Shown here one piece after another: positions 15,636 to 23,618 of a stretch of DNA of 31,486 nt. The stretch is from the NCBI GenBank assembly GCA_959596505.1, contig CAUFWM010000014.1:1-31486 (forward strand). The letters are read 5' to 3'. Positions within the stretch are counted from its first letter, which is position 1. Each line of letters opens with the position of its first letter. Made by a program: the position numbers and the translations under genes. This DNA comes from an uncultured Collinsella sp. GTDB lineage: Bacteria > Actinomycetota > Coriobacteriia > Coriobacteriales > Coriobacteriaceae. The notes beneath the pieces were generated by a model. The model was given only the letters and a program-made list of their open reading frames with translations. It was not told the origin of the DNA and did no database searches.

Positions 15636-15704
15636 TCCGGTACTTACCCGCATGAAACCTGCCCTCATTATCGAGGCAATGCAGGGAGCGGGAAAGGAGA
15701 CCTC

Positions 15705-16190
15705 ATGTGTGCCGCAGGCAAACTAAGTAAGACGCAGCAGCTCAAGGAACGCTGGGAAGAGGGGGAGCTCGATTGCGGGTCGATCACGCCCGAGTTTATC
15801 AAGGGACTCAGTCCTCGCGAGCTCGGTATGCTGGGAGAGCTCATCGCGATCGACTACTTTAACGAGCGCGGCTATGCATTGCTGGAACAAGGTTATCGAT
15901 GCTCGGAGGGCGAGGCCGACCTGGTGCTGCTCGATGAGCTCGACGATGTGGTGGTGATGGCTGAGGTCAAGACCAGGCGGGTTGCGCTGGATTGCGATAC
16001 GCGGGTGTTTCCCGAGGAAGCGGTGAATGCCCAAAAGCAGCGGCGCTATCGTCGTATCGCGAGTTGTTATCTCATGGATCATTATCCGCTCAAGGCGATA
16101 CGCTTCGATGCCGTGGGCGTCACCATTCGCGGCGGGCATATCGCCGAGATCGAGCACCAGTACAACGCGTTCGATTGGCAGGTTTCGTGA
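15705..16190 (+). CDS. yraN: YraN/UPF0102 family nuclease-like protein
   Basis: Small restriction-endonuclease-fold protein of unknown cellular role, usually encoded beside comM. The protein is 161 aa. The family core is visible as LGMLGELIAIDYFNERGY, then YRCSEGEADLVLLDE and VVMAEVKTRR (the D and ExK residues of a PD-(D/E)XK site), ending with AIRFDAVGVTI. The N-terminus is about 40 residues longer than the core. ATG 15705 has AAAGGAG at good spacing; the frame is open further upstream but crosses the terminator. The stop overlaps the comM start (TGATG), so the two are translationally coupled. Nuclease activity is inferred from the fold only. Confidence 0.9.
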   Translation: MCAAGKLSKTQQLKERWEEGELDCGSITPEFIKGLSPRELGMLGELIAIDYFNERGYALLEQGYRCSEGEADLVLLDELDDVVVMAEVKTRRVALDCDTRVFPEEAVNAQKQRRYRRIASCYLMDHYPLKAIRFDAVGVTIRGGHIAEIEHQYNAFDWQVS

Positions 16191-17713
16191 TGGCGTTCGA
16201 AACCTTTGCCGTTCACGCTGCCTGTATCCGTGGAGTCGAGGCGATTCCCGTCACGGTTGAGGTATCGCTTGCGGGCGGCATCCCGGGCATCCAGATGCTT
16301 GGCATCCCGAGTATGGAGGTCATGGAGTCGCGTGGGCGCATTCGCTGCGCGATGCGCTCTGCCGGATTCGAGATTCCGCGTTCGGGCATTACGGTCAATC
16401 TCGCGCCGGGGGATATCCGAAAGACCGGTAGCGGTTTTGACCTTCCGATAGCCATTGCGGTGCTTGCAGCTGACGGGCAGATTCCCCGCGATAATCTCGA
16501 CCGCTGCCTCATTGCCGGCGAGCTCGGCTTGGATGGCACGGTGCTCCCCGTCAAGGGCGAGGTGGCGTTCCAGCTGCTGGCTCGTGACATGGGGCTGTCT
16601 TTTATCGCCGGTAGGTCCGACCAGCATGTTCCGCTTGCGGGCGTCGACTGCGGTTTTATCGACCATCTGTCGCAGCTTGCCCACGGTATGGGCGAGGCGG
16701 CTCGGCATTATCTGGATTCTGAAGTGCTCGAGGCCACCTTTGAGCCTGAGCTCGATTATGCCGACGTGTTGGGGCAGGAGGTCGCCAAGCGCGGCATAGC
16801 GCTTGCGGCGGCAGGGGAGCTGGGCTTGCTTATGATCGGCTCTCCGGGATCGGGCAAGACCATGCTTGCGCGTCGCATGACGGGGATCTTGCCCGAGCTT
16901 TCCGTTGAGGATCAGCAGGAGGCACTGTGTATCCATTCGGTCTTGGGTGAGAACATCGATGGCTTGCTTGCAGGGCATCGGCCGTTTCGAAGCCCCCATC
17001 ACAGCATTTCGACAGCGGGCCTTATTGGCGGAGGGCGCCCGGTACATCCGGGCGAGATCAGCCTTGCCCATGGCGGCGTGCTCTTTTTGGACGAGCTTGC
17101 CGAGTTTCCCACCGGTGTGCTGCAGACGCTTCGTCAGCCTATCGAGCGCGGCTATGTCAGGATCGTGCGCGTCGACGGCGCCTTTACGTTTCCCTCGCGC
17201 TTTCAGCTGCTCGCGGCGAGCAATCCCTGCCCCTGCGGCTTTTTGGGCGATCGCGAGGTTCCGTGTCGCTGCTCGGCATCGATGGTCGAGCGCTATCGGT
17301 CCAAGCTGCGCGGTCCTTTGGCCGACCGTATCGACCTGATGATCGACGTGACCCGCCCCGATCCGCAGGTGATTATCGAGGGCGCCGAGGGCATGTCGTC
17401 GGCCGAGCTTCGCGACTACGTTGTCCGCGGTAGGGCTTTTCGCGCCTGGCGCGAGTCCCGTATGGACGATGCGGATGCCGACGCCGAGGCTGCCGAGTCC
17501 CGCTCTATCGATGGTGTTGTATCGACCTTTGCGCTTGATCAGGCGGCGGAAACGTGCGTGCTCGGCCTGTCGAAGCGCACGCATCTCACGGGACGCGGCA
17601 TCGTGCGTCTGGTTCGCATCGCGCGCACGATTGCCGATGTCGCAGAAAGCGAGCGGGTGACGCAAGACCATGTGCTCGAGGCGGCGATGTACCAGGGAAG
17701 GAGGGATCAGTAA
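16190..17713 (+). CDS. comM: ComM/YifB family Mg-chelatase-like AAA+ ATPase
   Basis: AAA+ helicase-like protein; ComM promotes branch migration during natural transformation in Gram-negative species. The protein is 507 aa, normal length. The N-terminal Lon-protease-like ChlI domain includes AGGIPGIQMLGIPSMEVMES and VNLAPGDIRKTGSGFDLPIA. The ATPase core has Walker A GSPGSGKTMLAR, FRSPHHSISTAGLIGGG, and Walker B GGVLFLDELAEF. The Cys-rich SNPCPCGFLGDREVPCRCS and a C-terminal helical domain follow. ATG 16190 overlaps the yraN stop, and the stop overlaps the dprA start. Grouping with dprA suggests a role with incoming or recombining DNA; competence itself cannot be judged from this window. Confidence 0.95.
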   Translation: MAFETFAVHAACIRGVEAIPVTVEVSLAGGIPGIQMLGIPSMEVMESRGRIRCAMRSAGFEIPRSGITVNLAPGDIRKTGSGFDLPIAIAVLAADGQIPRDNLDRCLIAGELGLDGTVLPVKGEVAFQLLARDMGLSFIAGRSDQHVPLAGVDCGFIDHLSQLAHGMGEAARHYLDSEVLEATFEPELDYADVLGQEVAKRGIALAAAGELGLLMIGSPGSGKTMLARRMTGILPELSVEDQQEALCIHSVLGENIDGLLAGHRPFRSPHHSISTAGLIGGGRPVHPGEISLAHGGVLFLDELAEFPTGVLQTLRQPIERGYVRIVRVDGAFTFPSRFQLLAASNPCPCGFLGDREVPCRCSASMVERYRSKLRGPLADRIDLMIDVTRPDPQVIIEGAEGMSSAELRDYVVRGRAFRAWRESRMDDADADAEAAESRSIDGVVSTFALDQAAETCVLGLSKRTHLTGRGIVRLVRIARTIADVAESERVTQDHVLEAAMYQGRRDQ

Positions 17714-18645
17714 TGCCCGAGGAGACTTTTGAGCTGCATCCCGGTGATGCGTTGTATCCAGATGCCGTTTTGGAGCTCTCTGATGTTCCCCAGACGCTGT
17801 TCGTGCGTGGCGACCCGGAGGTGCTTTCGACGCCGGCGCTCTCCATCATCGGCGCTCGCAAGGCCTCGCCGTACGGTCTTGCCGTAGCTGAGCTTGCGGC
17901 CAAGGTTGCCGTGGAAGCGGGGGTGACGGTGGTCTCGGGCGGTGCGGTCGGCTGCGACCAGGCCTCGGGTTGGGCCGCGGTCAACGCCGGTGGCAGGCAC
18001 GTCGTGGTGTTGGGTACGGGCGCCGACGTGGTCTACCCGCGCTCGAGTGCGGGGCTCATCGCGCGCACGATCGATACGGGCGGCGCGGTCGTGTCCATCT
18101 CGCCGTGGGGTATGGGGCCACGTAAGTTTGCCTTCCCGCGGCGCAATCGCGTGATTGCCGCGCTTTCGCAGGCGCTCTTCGTGTCGGAGGCTGGCATGCC
18201 TTCGGGCACGTTCTCGACGGCGGAGGCCGCCATGGACCTGGGGCGTGAGCTTCTTGCCGTGCCGGGTTCGATTTTGTCACCCGAGTCGCGTGGTACCAAC
18301 TACCTCATTGCCAACGGGGCCTGCTGCATCATCGACGAGGAGTCCATCGAGATGGCCATCTCTCGAATCTACGGTACCCTGCGCTACTCGCGTCCCGATG
18401 AGCCCGGTATCGCAGATCTTGACCCCACACAGCGGGCCGTGATGCATGCCCTCATCGCCTCGCCGCTCAAGGTTGAAGACATCGCCACACTCGTCTCGCT
18501 CGATGCCGTCGGTGTGCTCAAACTTCTGGGTTCGCTCGAACTCGAGGGCCTCATCGAGCGCATGATGGATGGAAGGTATGCGCCCTCCAAGTTTGCCCTT
18601 CACGCCCAGACGCCCTTCGGTCACAATGGAAAACGTGTCAATTAG
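17713..18645 (+). CDS. dprA: DNA processing protein DprA
   Basis: Loads RecA onto single-stranded DNA taken up in transformation. The protein is 310 aa. The Rossmann-like DprA domain shows SIIGARKASPYG, VVSGGAVGCDQASGWAAV, VVVLGTGADVVYPRSS, FPRRNRVIAALSQALFVSEA and SGTFSTAEAAMDLGRELLAVPG. A C-terminal winged helix (about residues 240-300, from DPTQRAVMHALIASPLKVEDIA) is present. The N-terminal SAM-like domain of many DprA proteins is reduced to about 40 residues. ATG 17713 overlaps the comM stop (TAATG). Gene order dprA-trmFO-xerC matches Gram-positive genomes except that topA, which lies between dprA and trmFO in Bacillus, is absent here. Confidence 0.96.
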   Translation: MPEETFELHPGDALYPDAVLELSDVPQTLFVRGDPEVLSTPALSIIGARKASPYGLAVAELAAKVAVEAGVTVVSGGAVGCDQASGWAAVNAGGRHVVVLGTGADVVYPRSSAGLIARTIDTGGAVVSISPWGMGPRKFAFPRRNRVIAALSQALFVSEAGMPSGTFSTAEAAMDLGRELLAVPGSILSPESRGTNYLIANGACCIIDEESIEMAISRIYGTLRYSRPDEPGIADLDPTQRAVMHALIASPLKVEDIATLVSLDAVGVLKLLGSLELEGLIERMMDGRYAPSKFALHAQTPFGHNGKRVN

Positions 18646-18659
18646 AAAGGTGTTTGCAG

Positions 18660-19997
18660 ATGCTGTTTGATCAGGTGACGGTTATCGGTGGCGGTCTGGC
18701 GGGATCGGAATGCGCGATTCAGCTGGCAGATCGCGGGTTCGCCGTAAAGCTGTGCGAGATGCGCCCGCAGGTGAGCTCTCCTGCCCATCATACCGATCAC
18801 TTGGCGGAGCTCGTCTGCTCCAATTCGTTTAAGTCGACCCGTCCCGATTCCGCCGCCGGTCTGCTGAAGGCCGAGCTCGAGCGCATGGGCTCGGTGCTGC
18901 TCGACTGCGCTCATCGTGCGGCCGTTCCCGCTGGCGGCGCCCTGGCGGTCGACCGCGTCAAGTTTTCCGAGCTCGTCGAGGCCGAGGTTGCCGCCCGCCC
19001 CAATATCGAGGTCGTCCACGGTGAGGTCACCCAGATCCCCGAGGGCCATGTGGTTATCGCCGCGGGCCCCCTATGCTCGCCGGCATTGAGTGAGGAGGTC
19101 ATGAAGCTCGTCGGTGGTGACGCCCTGGCGTTCTTTGACGCGGCCGCGCCGATCGTCGATGCCTCCACGCTTGATATGGACGTGCTGTTCTCGCAGTCGC
19201 GCTACGAGGAACAGGGGAGTGGCGACTATCTCAACGCCCCGCTCAACAAGGAAGAGTACGAGGCCTTTATCGAGGCGCTCACTACGGCCGATCGCGTGGT
19301 GCTCAAGGATTTTGAGGGCGGGGACCTGTTCCAGGCCTGCCAGCCTGCCGAGGAGGTTGCGCGCACGGGCAAGGATGCCATCCGCTTTGGCGCCATGAAG
19401 CCCGTCGGGCTCACCGACCCGCGCACTGGTCGCCGTCCCTGGGCGGCAATTCAGCTGCGCGCCGAGAACAAGGAGAAGACCGCCTATAACTTGGTTGGCT
19501 TCCAGACCAACCTGACCTTCGGCGAACAGAAGCGCGTCTTCCATATGGTTCCCGGCCTGGAGAACGCCGAGTTCTTCCGCTACGGCGTCATGCACCGCAA
19601 CACCTTTGTCGATGCTCCGCACGTGCTCGACGGCACCTTTGCCGTTCCCGGCACGAGCGTGCGTCTTGCCGGCCAGATTACCGGTACCGAGGGGTACATG
19701 GAGGCCGTGGCGACGGGTCTGCTCGCCGCGCTCAACACCTATGCCGAGGCTATCGGTGCCGCGGGCGTCGAGCTGCCGCGCGTGGGCGCCCTGGGCGCGC
19801 TCGTGGGGTATGCGACCGACCCGGCTACGGTGGGCTACCAGCCCATGCACGTCAACTTTGGCCTCGTGCCGCCGCTCGAGGACGGTAAGCGTTGCAGCAA
19901 GCGCGATCGCTACCAGGCCTACGCGGACCGGGCCCTTAAGGCCCTGGATGCCTATCTGGAAACGCGCTCCGATCTGTTTGGAGGCGAGAGGTCATAG
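18660..19997 (+). CDS. trmFO: methylenetetrahydrofolate-tRNA (uracil-5-)-methyltransferase TrmFO
   Basis: FAD- and folate-dependent enzyme making ribothymidine at tRNA position 54. The protein is 445 aa. It starts with the FAD-binding VTVIGGGLAGSECAIQLA, then ELVCSNSFKSTR, the central FGAMKPVGLTDPRTGRRPWA and YNLVGFQTNLTFGEQKRVF, and the C-terminal FAD signature AGQITGTEGYMEAVATGLLAAL. The catalytic-Cys region reads FEGGDLFQACQPAEEVA with Cys227, rather than the compact FEGC-P-x-E form I recall from Bacillus. ATG 18660 is preferred to the TTG at 18654, with GAAAGG upstream. Its stop overlaps the proposed noncanonical start of the Xer gene by four bases (ATAG). Confidence 0.96.
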   Translation: MLFDQVTVIGGGLAGSECAIQLADRGFAVKLCEMRPQVSSPAHHTDHLAELVCSNSFKSTRPDSAAGLLKAELERMGSVLLDCAHRAAVPAGGALAVDRVKFSELVEAEVAARPNIEVVHGEVTQIPEGHVVIAAGPLCSPALSEEVMKLVGGDALAFFDAAAPIVDASTLDMDVLFSQSRYEEQGSGDYLNAPLNKEEYEAFIEALTTADRVVLKDFEGGDLFQACQPAEEVARTGKDAIRFGAMKPVGLTDPRTGRRPWAAIQLRAENKEKTAYNLVGFQTNLTFGEQKRVFHMVPGLENAEFFRYGVMHRNTFVDAPHVLDGTFAVPGTSVRLAGQITGTEGYMEAVATGLLAALNTYAEAIGAAGVELPRVGALGALVGYATDPATVGYQPMHVNFGLVPPLEDGKRCSKRDRYQAYADRALKALDAYLETRSDLFGGERS

Positions 19998-20914
19998 CCT
20001 TTGACCTGTACGATGCCGTCGACTCGTTCATCGCCTACATTGCACGTGTCGAAGGGCTCGCTCCCAATACGGTAACCGCCTACGCCTCGCGGCTCGAGCA
20101 CTTCGCCGCGTGGTGCGACCGTGAGGGCATCGACGCTCGCGTCGCCGACGTACGGACCGTTCGTTCCTATTTGGCCGAGCTGTCGCGTGGCCAGGTGGCG
20201 GCTCGGACCCTTGCGGCGCATCTGTCTGCCATTCGCTCGCTCTATCGGTGGATGGCTGCCGAGGGAATCGTTGAGGGCGATGCGGTCTCGGCGATATCCT
20301 CGCCCAAGCTGCCGCGCGATCTTCCCGGTGTGCTGACGACCCGGCAAGTCGAGTCGTTGCTCAAGGCCCCTGACACCTCGACGCCTGCGGGGCTGCGCGA
20401 TGCGGCGATGCTCGAGCTGCTCTATGCCTCCGGCGCGCGAATCTCCGAGCTCGCGGCACTCAACATGGAGTCTATTGGTTGGTCCGAGCGAACGCTGCGA
20501 CTTTGGGGCAAGGGGAGCAAGGAGCGTATCGTGCCCCTCTATCGGCGCGCTCTCGAGGCGACCCGCCGCTATATTGAGGAGGGGAGGCCACAGCTCCTTG
20601 CGCAGGCAAAGCGCGGCGATGGTGCGAACGGCGTTCATCCGCTGTTTATCTCGGCGCGCGGTAACCGCATGAGTGCCGCCATGCTCAGGAGGCGGTTCCA
20701 CATGCTTGCGGCACTCGCCGGCATTCCTGCCGACATCGCCCCGCATGCGATGCGCCACACCTTTGCGACCGACCTGCTCGAGGGCGGCGCGGATCTGCGC
20801 TCGGTTCAGGAACTGCTGGGACATGCGAGCTTGTCCACAACGCAGATCTATACGCACCTCACACCAGACCGACTCAAGCGTGCCGTGAGTCAGGCACACC
20901 CCCGCGGCGAGTAG
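19994..20914 (+). CDS. xerC: tyrosine recombinase XerC/XerD-like, without a canonical start codon
   Basis: Site-specific recombinase expected to resolve chromosome dimers at dif. Read from 19994 the protein is 306 aa, the normal Xer length. It has an N-terminal SAM-like core-binding domain (AVDSFIAYIARVEGLAPNTV, then AHLSAIRSLYRWM) and a complete catalytic domain: R in ASGARISEL, K in WGKGSKERIVPL, H-x-x-R in HAMRHTFATDLL, H in ELLGHAS and Y in TQIYTH. The frame is open from 19940 but contains no ATG, GTG or TTG until TTG 20171, which would delete most of the N-terminal domain. ATA 19994 (GGAGG 9 nt upstream, overlapping the trmFO stop) and CTG 20006 are candidate starts. Position after trmFO matches Bacillus codV/xerC; XerC versus XerD is decided by context only. 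Confidence 0.9.
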   Translation: MAFDLYDAVDSFIAYIARVEGLAPNTVTAYASRLEHFAAWCDREGIDARVADVRTVRSYLAELSRGQVAARTLAAHLSAIRSLYRWMAAEGIVEGDAVSAISSPKLPRDLPGVLTTRQVESLLKAPDTSTPAGLRDAAMLELLYASGARISELAALNMESIGWSERTLRLWGKGSKERIVPLYRRALEATRRYIEEGRPQLLAQAKRGDGANGVHPLFISARGNRMSAAMLRRRFHMLAALAGIPADIAPHAMRHTFATDLLEGGADLRSVQELLGHASLSTTQIYTHLTPDRLKRAVSQAHPRGE

Positions 20915-20962
20915 GAGAAGGGCCTTTCGCGCCGCGGCGAGGTGTGTGGTTTTGATTGCGGG

Positions 20963-20991
20963 TTGGCAGGAAGAGGCAATCCTGCTATCAT
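20963..20991 (+). promoter_or_regulatory. rpsB-tsf promoter (extended -10)
   Basis: TTGGCA (20963-20968), a 17-nt spacer and TATCAT (20986-20991) preceded by TGC, giving an extended -10 TGCTATCAT. The expected start is near 20998. The same 9-nt element recurs before pyrH. Confidence 0.8.
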
Positions 20992-20997
20992 TCATCG

Positions 20998-21132
20998 GGT
21001 TGCTTCACGGCAACAGGTTTTTATCACGCACGCGCGGCTACTTCATACCGTGGTGCCCGGGCTTTGGTAGCACATGTCCGGGTTGGTTTTGGAGGATGAC
21101 CCCGCGCGGAGGCAAACCACAGGAGGTTTAAC
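20998..21132 (+). promoter_or_regulatory. structured rpsB 5' leader, possible S2-binding element
   Basis: About 135 nt lie between the predicted start and rpsB. GTTGC/GCAAC (20999-21003 with 21010-21014) forms a first hairpin followed shortly by TTTTT. CGCGCGG (21031-21037) can pair with CCGCGCG (21102-21108). Inside it, GTGC (21053-21056) with GCAC (21070-21073) and CCCGG (21056-21060) with CCGGG (21078-21082) cross and share one base, so they suggest a pseudoknot or two exclusive folds. AGGAGG at 21121-21126 is the ribosome binding site. Regulation by S2 is inferred from other bacteria. Confidence 0.4.
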
Positions 21133-21861
21133 ATGGCTACCAAGATTAATATCCGCACCCTGCTCGAGGCCGGCTGCCACTTCGGTCACCAGACCCGTCG
21201 CTGGAACCCCAAGATGAAGCCGTTCATCTTCGGTGAGCGCAACGGCATCTACATCCTCGACCTCAAGCAGACCATCCTTGACGCCGACCAGGCCTACACG
21301 TTCGTCAAGAACGTCGCCAAGGGCGGCAACGTGCTGTTCGTCGGCACCAAGAAGCAGGCTCAGGAGGCCGTTAAGAACGCCGCTGAGCGCGCCAACATGC
21401 CTTACATCAACCAGCGTTGGCTCGGCGGCATGCTGACCAACTTCGTCACCATCCGCTCCCGCATCAACCGCATGGAGGAGCTCGAGGCCATGGTCGAGGA
21501 CGGCCGCATGGCTGTTCTGCCCAAGAAGGAGCAGGCAGTGCTCGGCAAGGAGCTTGCTAAGCTCCAGACCAACCTCGGTGGCGCCCGCGACATGAAGGGT
21601 CTGCCCCAGGCTCTCTTCGTCATCGACACCAAGCGCGAGGAGAACGCCATCAAGGAGGCCCAGCGCCTGAACATCCCCGTCGTCGCTCTGATCGACACCA
21701 ACTCCGATCCCGACGAGGTCGAGTACGGCATCCCCTGCAACGATGACGCTATCTCCGCTGTCACCCTTATGTGCGAGCTCATGGCTGACGCCTGCCTCGC
21801 TGGCTCCGGCAAGGAGCAGGTCTCCGAGGCCGAGATGGCCGCTGAGCCCAAGGCCGAGTAG
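21133..21861 (+). CDS. rpsB: 30S ribosomal protein S2
   Basis: Late-assembling 30S protein needed for S1 binding where present and for initiation. The protein is 242 aa. It has [20 protein letters not shown] at the N-terminus, the family segment [37 protein letters not shown], and the C-terminal [23 protein letters not shown] 21133 has AGGAGG with ideal spacing. Codon choice is strongly biased, as expected for a highly expressed gene. It is paired with tsf, 45 nt downstream, and preceded by a strong promoter and a folded leader. Confidence 0.98.
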   Translation: MATKINIRTLLEAGCHFGHQTRRWNPKMKPFIFGERNGIYILDLKQTILDADQAYTFVKNVAKGGNVLFVGTKKQAQEAVKNAAERANMPYINQRWLGGMLTNFVTIRSRINRMEELEAMVEDGRMAVLPKKEQAVLGKELAKLQTNLGGARDMKGLPQALFVIDTKREENAIKEAQRLNIPVVALIDTNSDPDEVEYGIPCNDDAISAVTLMCELMADACLAGSGKEQVSEAEMAAEPKAE

Positions 21862-21906
21862 ATCAGTCTTAGTTAATTCTTTTTCATCTCTTTGAAAGGA
21901 ACCACA

Positions 21907-22776
21907 ATGGCCCAGATTACCGCCGCTATGGTCAAGCAGCTCCGCGAGATGACCGACTCCCCGATGATGGAGTGCAAGAAGGCTCTCGTCGAGGCTGACG
22001 GCGACATGGACGTCGCTGTTGACGTTCTGCGCAAGAACGGCCTCGCCAAGGCTGCCAAGAAGGCTGGTCGTGAGACCAACGAGGGCGCTGTCGCCGCGTT
22101 CGTCTCCGAGGACGGCAAGTCCGGCGCTCTGCTCGAGCTTTCCTGCGAGACCGACTTCGTCGGCTCCAACGCCAAGTTCACCGGCTTTGCTTCCAAGGTC
22201 GCCGAGGTTGTCGCTACCACCGAGCCGGCCGATGTCGATGCTCTGCTCGAGAAGCCGATGGGCGAGGAGACCGTTTCCTCCGAGCTCACCGAGATGATTC
22301 ACATCATGGGCGAGAACATGAAGATCGCTCGTTTCTCCGCTCGCAAGGCCGAGAACGGCGCTCTCGATTCTTACATCCACATGGGTGGTAAGATCGGCGT
22401 CCTCGTCGAGTTCGCCTTCGAGAAGGCCGAGACCGCTCAGGCCGAGTCCTTCAAGACCTTCGCTCACGACGTTGCCCTTCAGGTTGCCGCCGTCGCCCCG
22501 ATTTGCGCTACCCGCGATCAGGTTCCGGCCGAGACCGTCGAGCACGAGAAGGAGATCTACATGGCTCAGGCTGCCGAGTCCGGCAAGCCCGAGGCTATCC
22601 AGGAGAAGATGGCTGTTGGCCGTCTGGAGAAGTTCTACAAGCAGTCCGTGCTCACCGAGCAGGAGTTCATCAAGGACAGCTCCCTCACCATCAAGAAGTA
22701 CGCTGAGCAGGTCTCCAAGGAGCTCGGCGATAGCATTACCGTCGTTGCCTTCGACCGTCTGGTCCGTGGCGAGTAA
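21907..22776 (+). CDS. tsf: elongation factor Ts
   Basis: Guanine-nucleotide exchange factor that recycles EF-Tu. The protein is 289 aa. The N-terminal UBA-like segment (AAMVKQLREMTDSPMMECKK) and the conserved core GALLELSCETDFVGSNAKF are clear, with dimerization-domain sequence through YIHMGGKIGVLVEF and the C-terminal LEKFYKQSVLTEQEFIKD. ATG 21907 is the start, with GAAAGGA upstream; the TTG at 21892 overlaps that site and is rejected. The rpsB-tsf pair ends in a strong terminator, separating it from pyrH. Confidence 0.98.
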   Translation: MAQITAAMVKQLREMTDSPMMECKKALVEADGDMDVAVDVLRKNGLAKAAKKAGRETNEGAVAAFVSEDGKSGALLELSCETDFVGSNAKFTGFASKVAEVVATTEPADVDALLEKPMGEETVSSELTEMIHIMGENMKIARFSARKAENGALDSYIHMGGKIGVLVEFAFEKAETAQAESFKTFAHDVALQVAAVAPICATRDQVPAETVEHEKEIYMAQAAESGKPEAIQEKMAVGRLEKFYKQSVLTEQEFIKDSSLTIKKYAEQVSKELGDSITVVAFDRLVRGE

Positions 22777-22799
22777 ATAAGCTCTTGTAGCTGGTAATG

Positions 22800-22834
22800 A
22801 GCAGGCTGTGGGTTTTACTCACAGCCTGCTTTTT
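22800..22834 (+). terminator. Rho-independent terminator after tsf
   Basis: An 11-bp perfect stem (22800-22810 with 22820-22830), extendable by two pairs into the loop, is followed directly by TTTT. It begins 24 nt past the tsf stop. Confidence 0.92.
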
Positions 22835-22837
22835 CAT

Positions 22838-22864
22838 GGCTCTTATCAGAGCCTTTGCTATCAT
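22838..22864 (+). promoter_or_regulatory. pyrH operon promoter (extended -10) with overlapping inverted repeat
   Basis: TGCTATCAT (22856-22864) is identical to the rpsB extended -10. No good -35 lies 17 nt upstream. A perfect inverted repeat GGCTCT-TATC-AGAGCC (22838-22853) sits just upstream of the -10 and could be an operator or a second small hairpin. Confidence 0.6.
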
Positions 22865-22893
22865 ATTGAGAGTCTAATTAAAGGAGGATCGCT

Positions 22894-23616
22894 TTGTCCG
22901 ACATCCGATATAAACGCGTGCTTCTGAAGCTTTCCGGCGAAGCACTGATGGGCGACGGCCAATATGGCATCGACCCCAAGATTACCGACCATCTTGCCAA
23001 GCAGGTCAAGGAGCTGCTCGCCGTTGGCCATGAGGTCGGCGTTGTTGTCGGCGGCGGCAACATTTTCCGCGGCATGGCCGGCGCTGCCGGTGGCATGGAG
23101 CGCGCCCAGGCCGACTACATGGGCATGCTGGCAACCGTTATGAACGCGCTTGCCCTGCAGGATGCCTTTGAGCACAACGATGTTCCCTGCCGCGTGATGA
23201 GCGCTATCCAGATGAATGAGATCTGCGAGCCCTATATTCGCCGTCGCGCCATCAACCACCTTTCCAAGGGTAATGTCGTTATTTTTGCCGCCGGTTCGGG
23301 CAATCCGTACTTTACGACCGACACCGCCGCGGCTCTTCGTGCCTGCGAGATCGGTGCCGAGATTCTGATTAAGGCCACCAAGGTTGACGGCATCTACGAC
23401 AAGGATCCTGTCAAGTGTTCCGATGCCGTCCGTTTTGACAAGATTACCTATCACGAGGTTCTCGTCCGCGGTCTGCAGGTTATGGATTCCACGGCCACGG
23501 CGCTGTGCCAGGATAACCGTATGCCGATTTTGGTCCTCAACATCGATGGCGAGGACACCGTCAAACGCGCGCTTTCGGGTGAGCCCGTCGGCACGCTCGT
23601 CTATCAGGAGGATTAA
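22894..23616 (+). CDS. pyrH: UMP kinase
   Basis: Bacterial hexameric amino-acid-kinase-fold enzyme that phosphorylates UMP to UDP with ATP, usually activated by GTP and inhibited by UTP. The protein is 240 aa. It has [14 protein letters not shown] at the N-terminus, [11 protein letters not shown] for substrate binding, [20 protein letters not shown], and [16 protein letters not shown] near the ATP site. Start TTG 22894 is supported by AAAGGAGG 6 nt upstream. First gene of an eight-gene run ending with proS; frr follows after 2 nt. Confidence 0.98.
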   Translation: MSDIRYKRVLLKLSGEALMGDGQYGIDPKITDHLAKQVKELLAVGHEVGVVVGGGNIFRGMAGAAGGMERAQADYMGMLATVMNALALQDAFEHNDVPCRVMSAIQMNEICEPYIRRRAINHLSKGNVVIFAAGSGNPYFTTDTAAALRACEIGAEILIKATKVDGIYDKDPVKCSDAVRFDKITYHEVLVRGLQVMDSTATALCQDNRMPILVLNIDGEDTVKRALSGEPVGTLVYQED

Positions 23617-23618
23617 GC

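Noticed and set aside
15573..15704. N-terminal extension of yraN back to an ATG at 15573
   Set aside because: The extension would run through the rnhB terminator and the 11-bp repeat and shows no family similarity; ATG 15705 has a strong ribosome binding site.
17554..17712. Upstream extension of dprA inside comM
   Set aside because: ATG 17713 overlaps the comM stop in a typical coupled arrangement and begins just before the DprA fold; the upstream part is comM in another frame.
20171..20914. TTG 20171 as the real start of the Xer gene
   Set aside because: It would delete most of the conserved N-terminal core-binding domain, which is clearly encoded upstream in the same frame, and it has no ribosome binding site with normal spacing. 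It remains the fallback only if the rare-start model fails.
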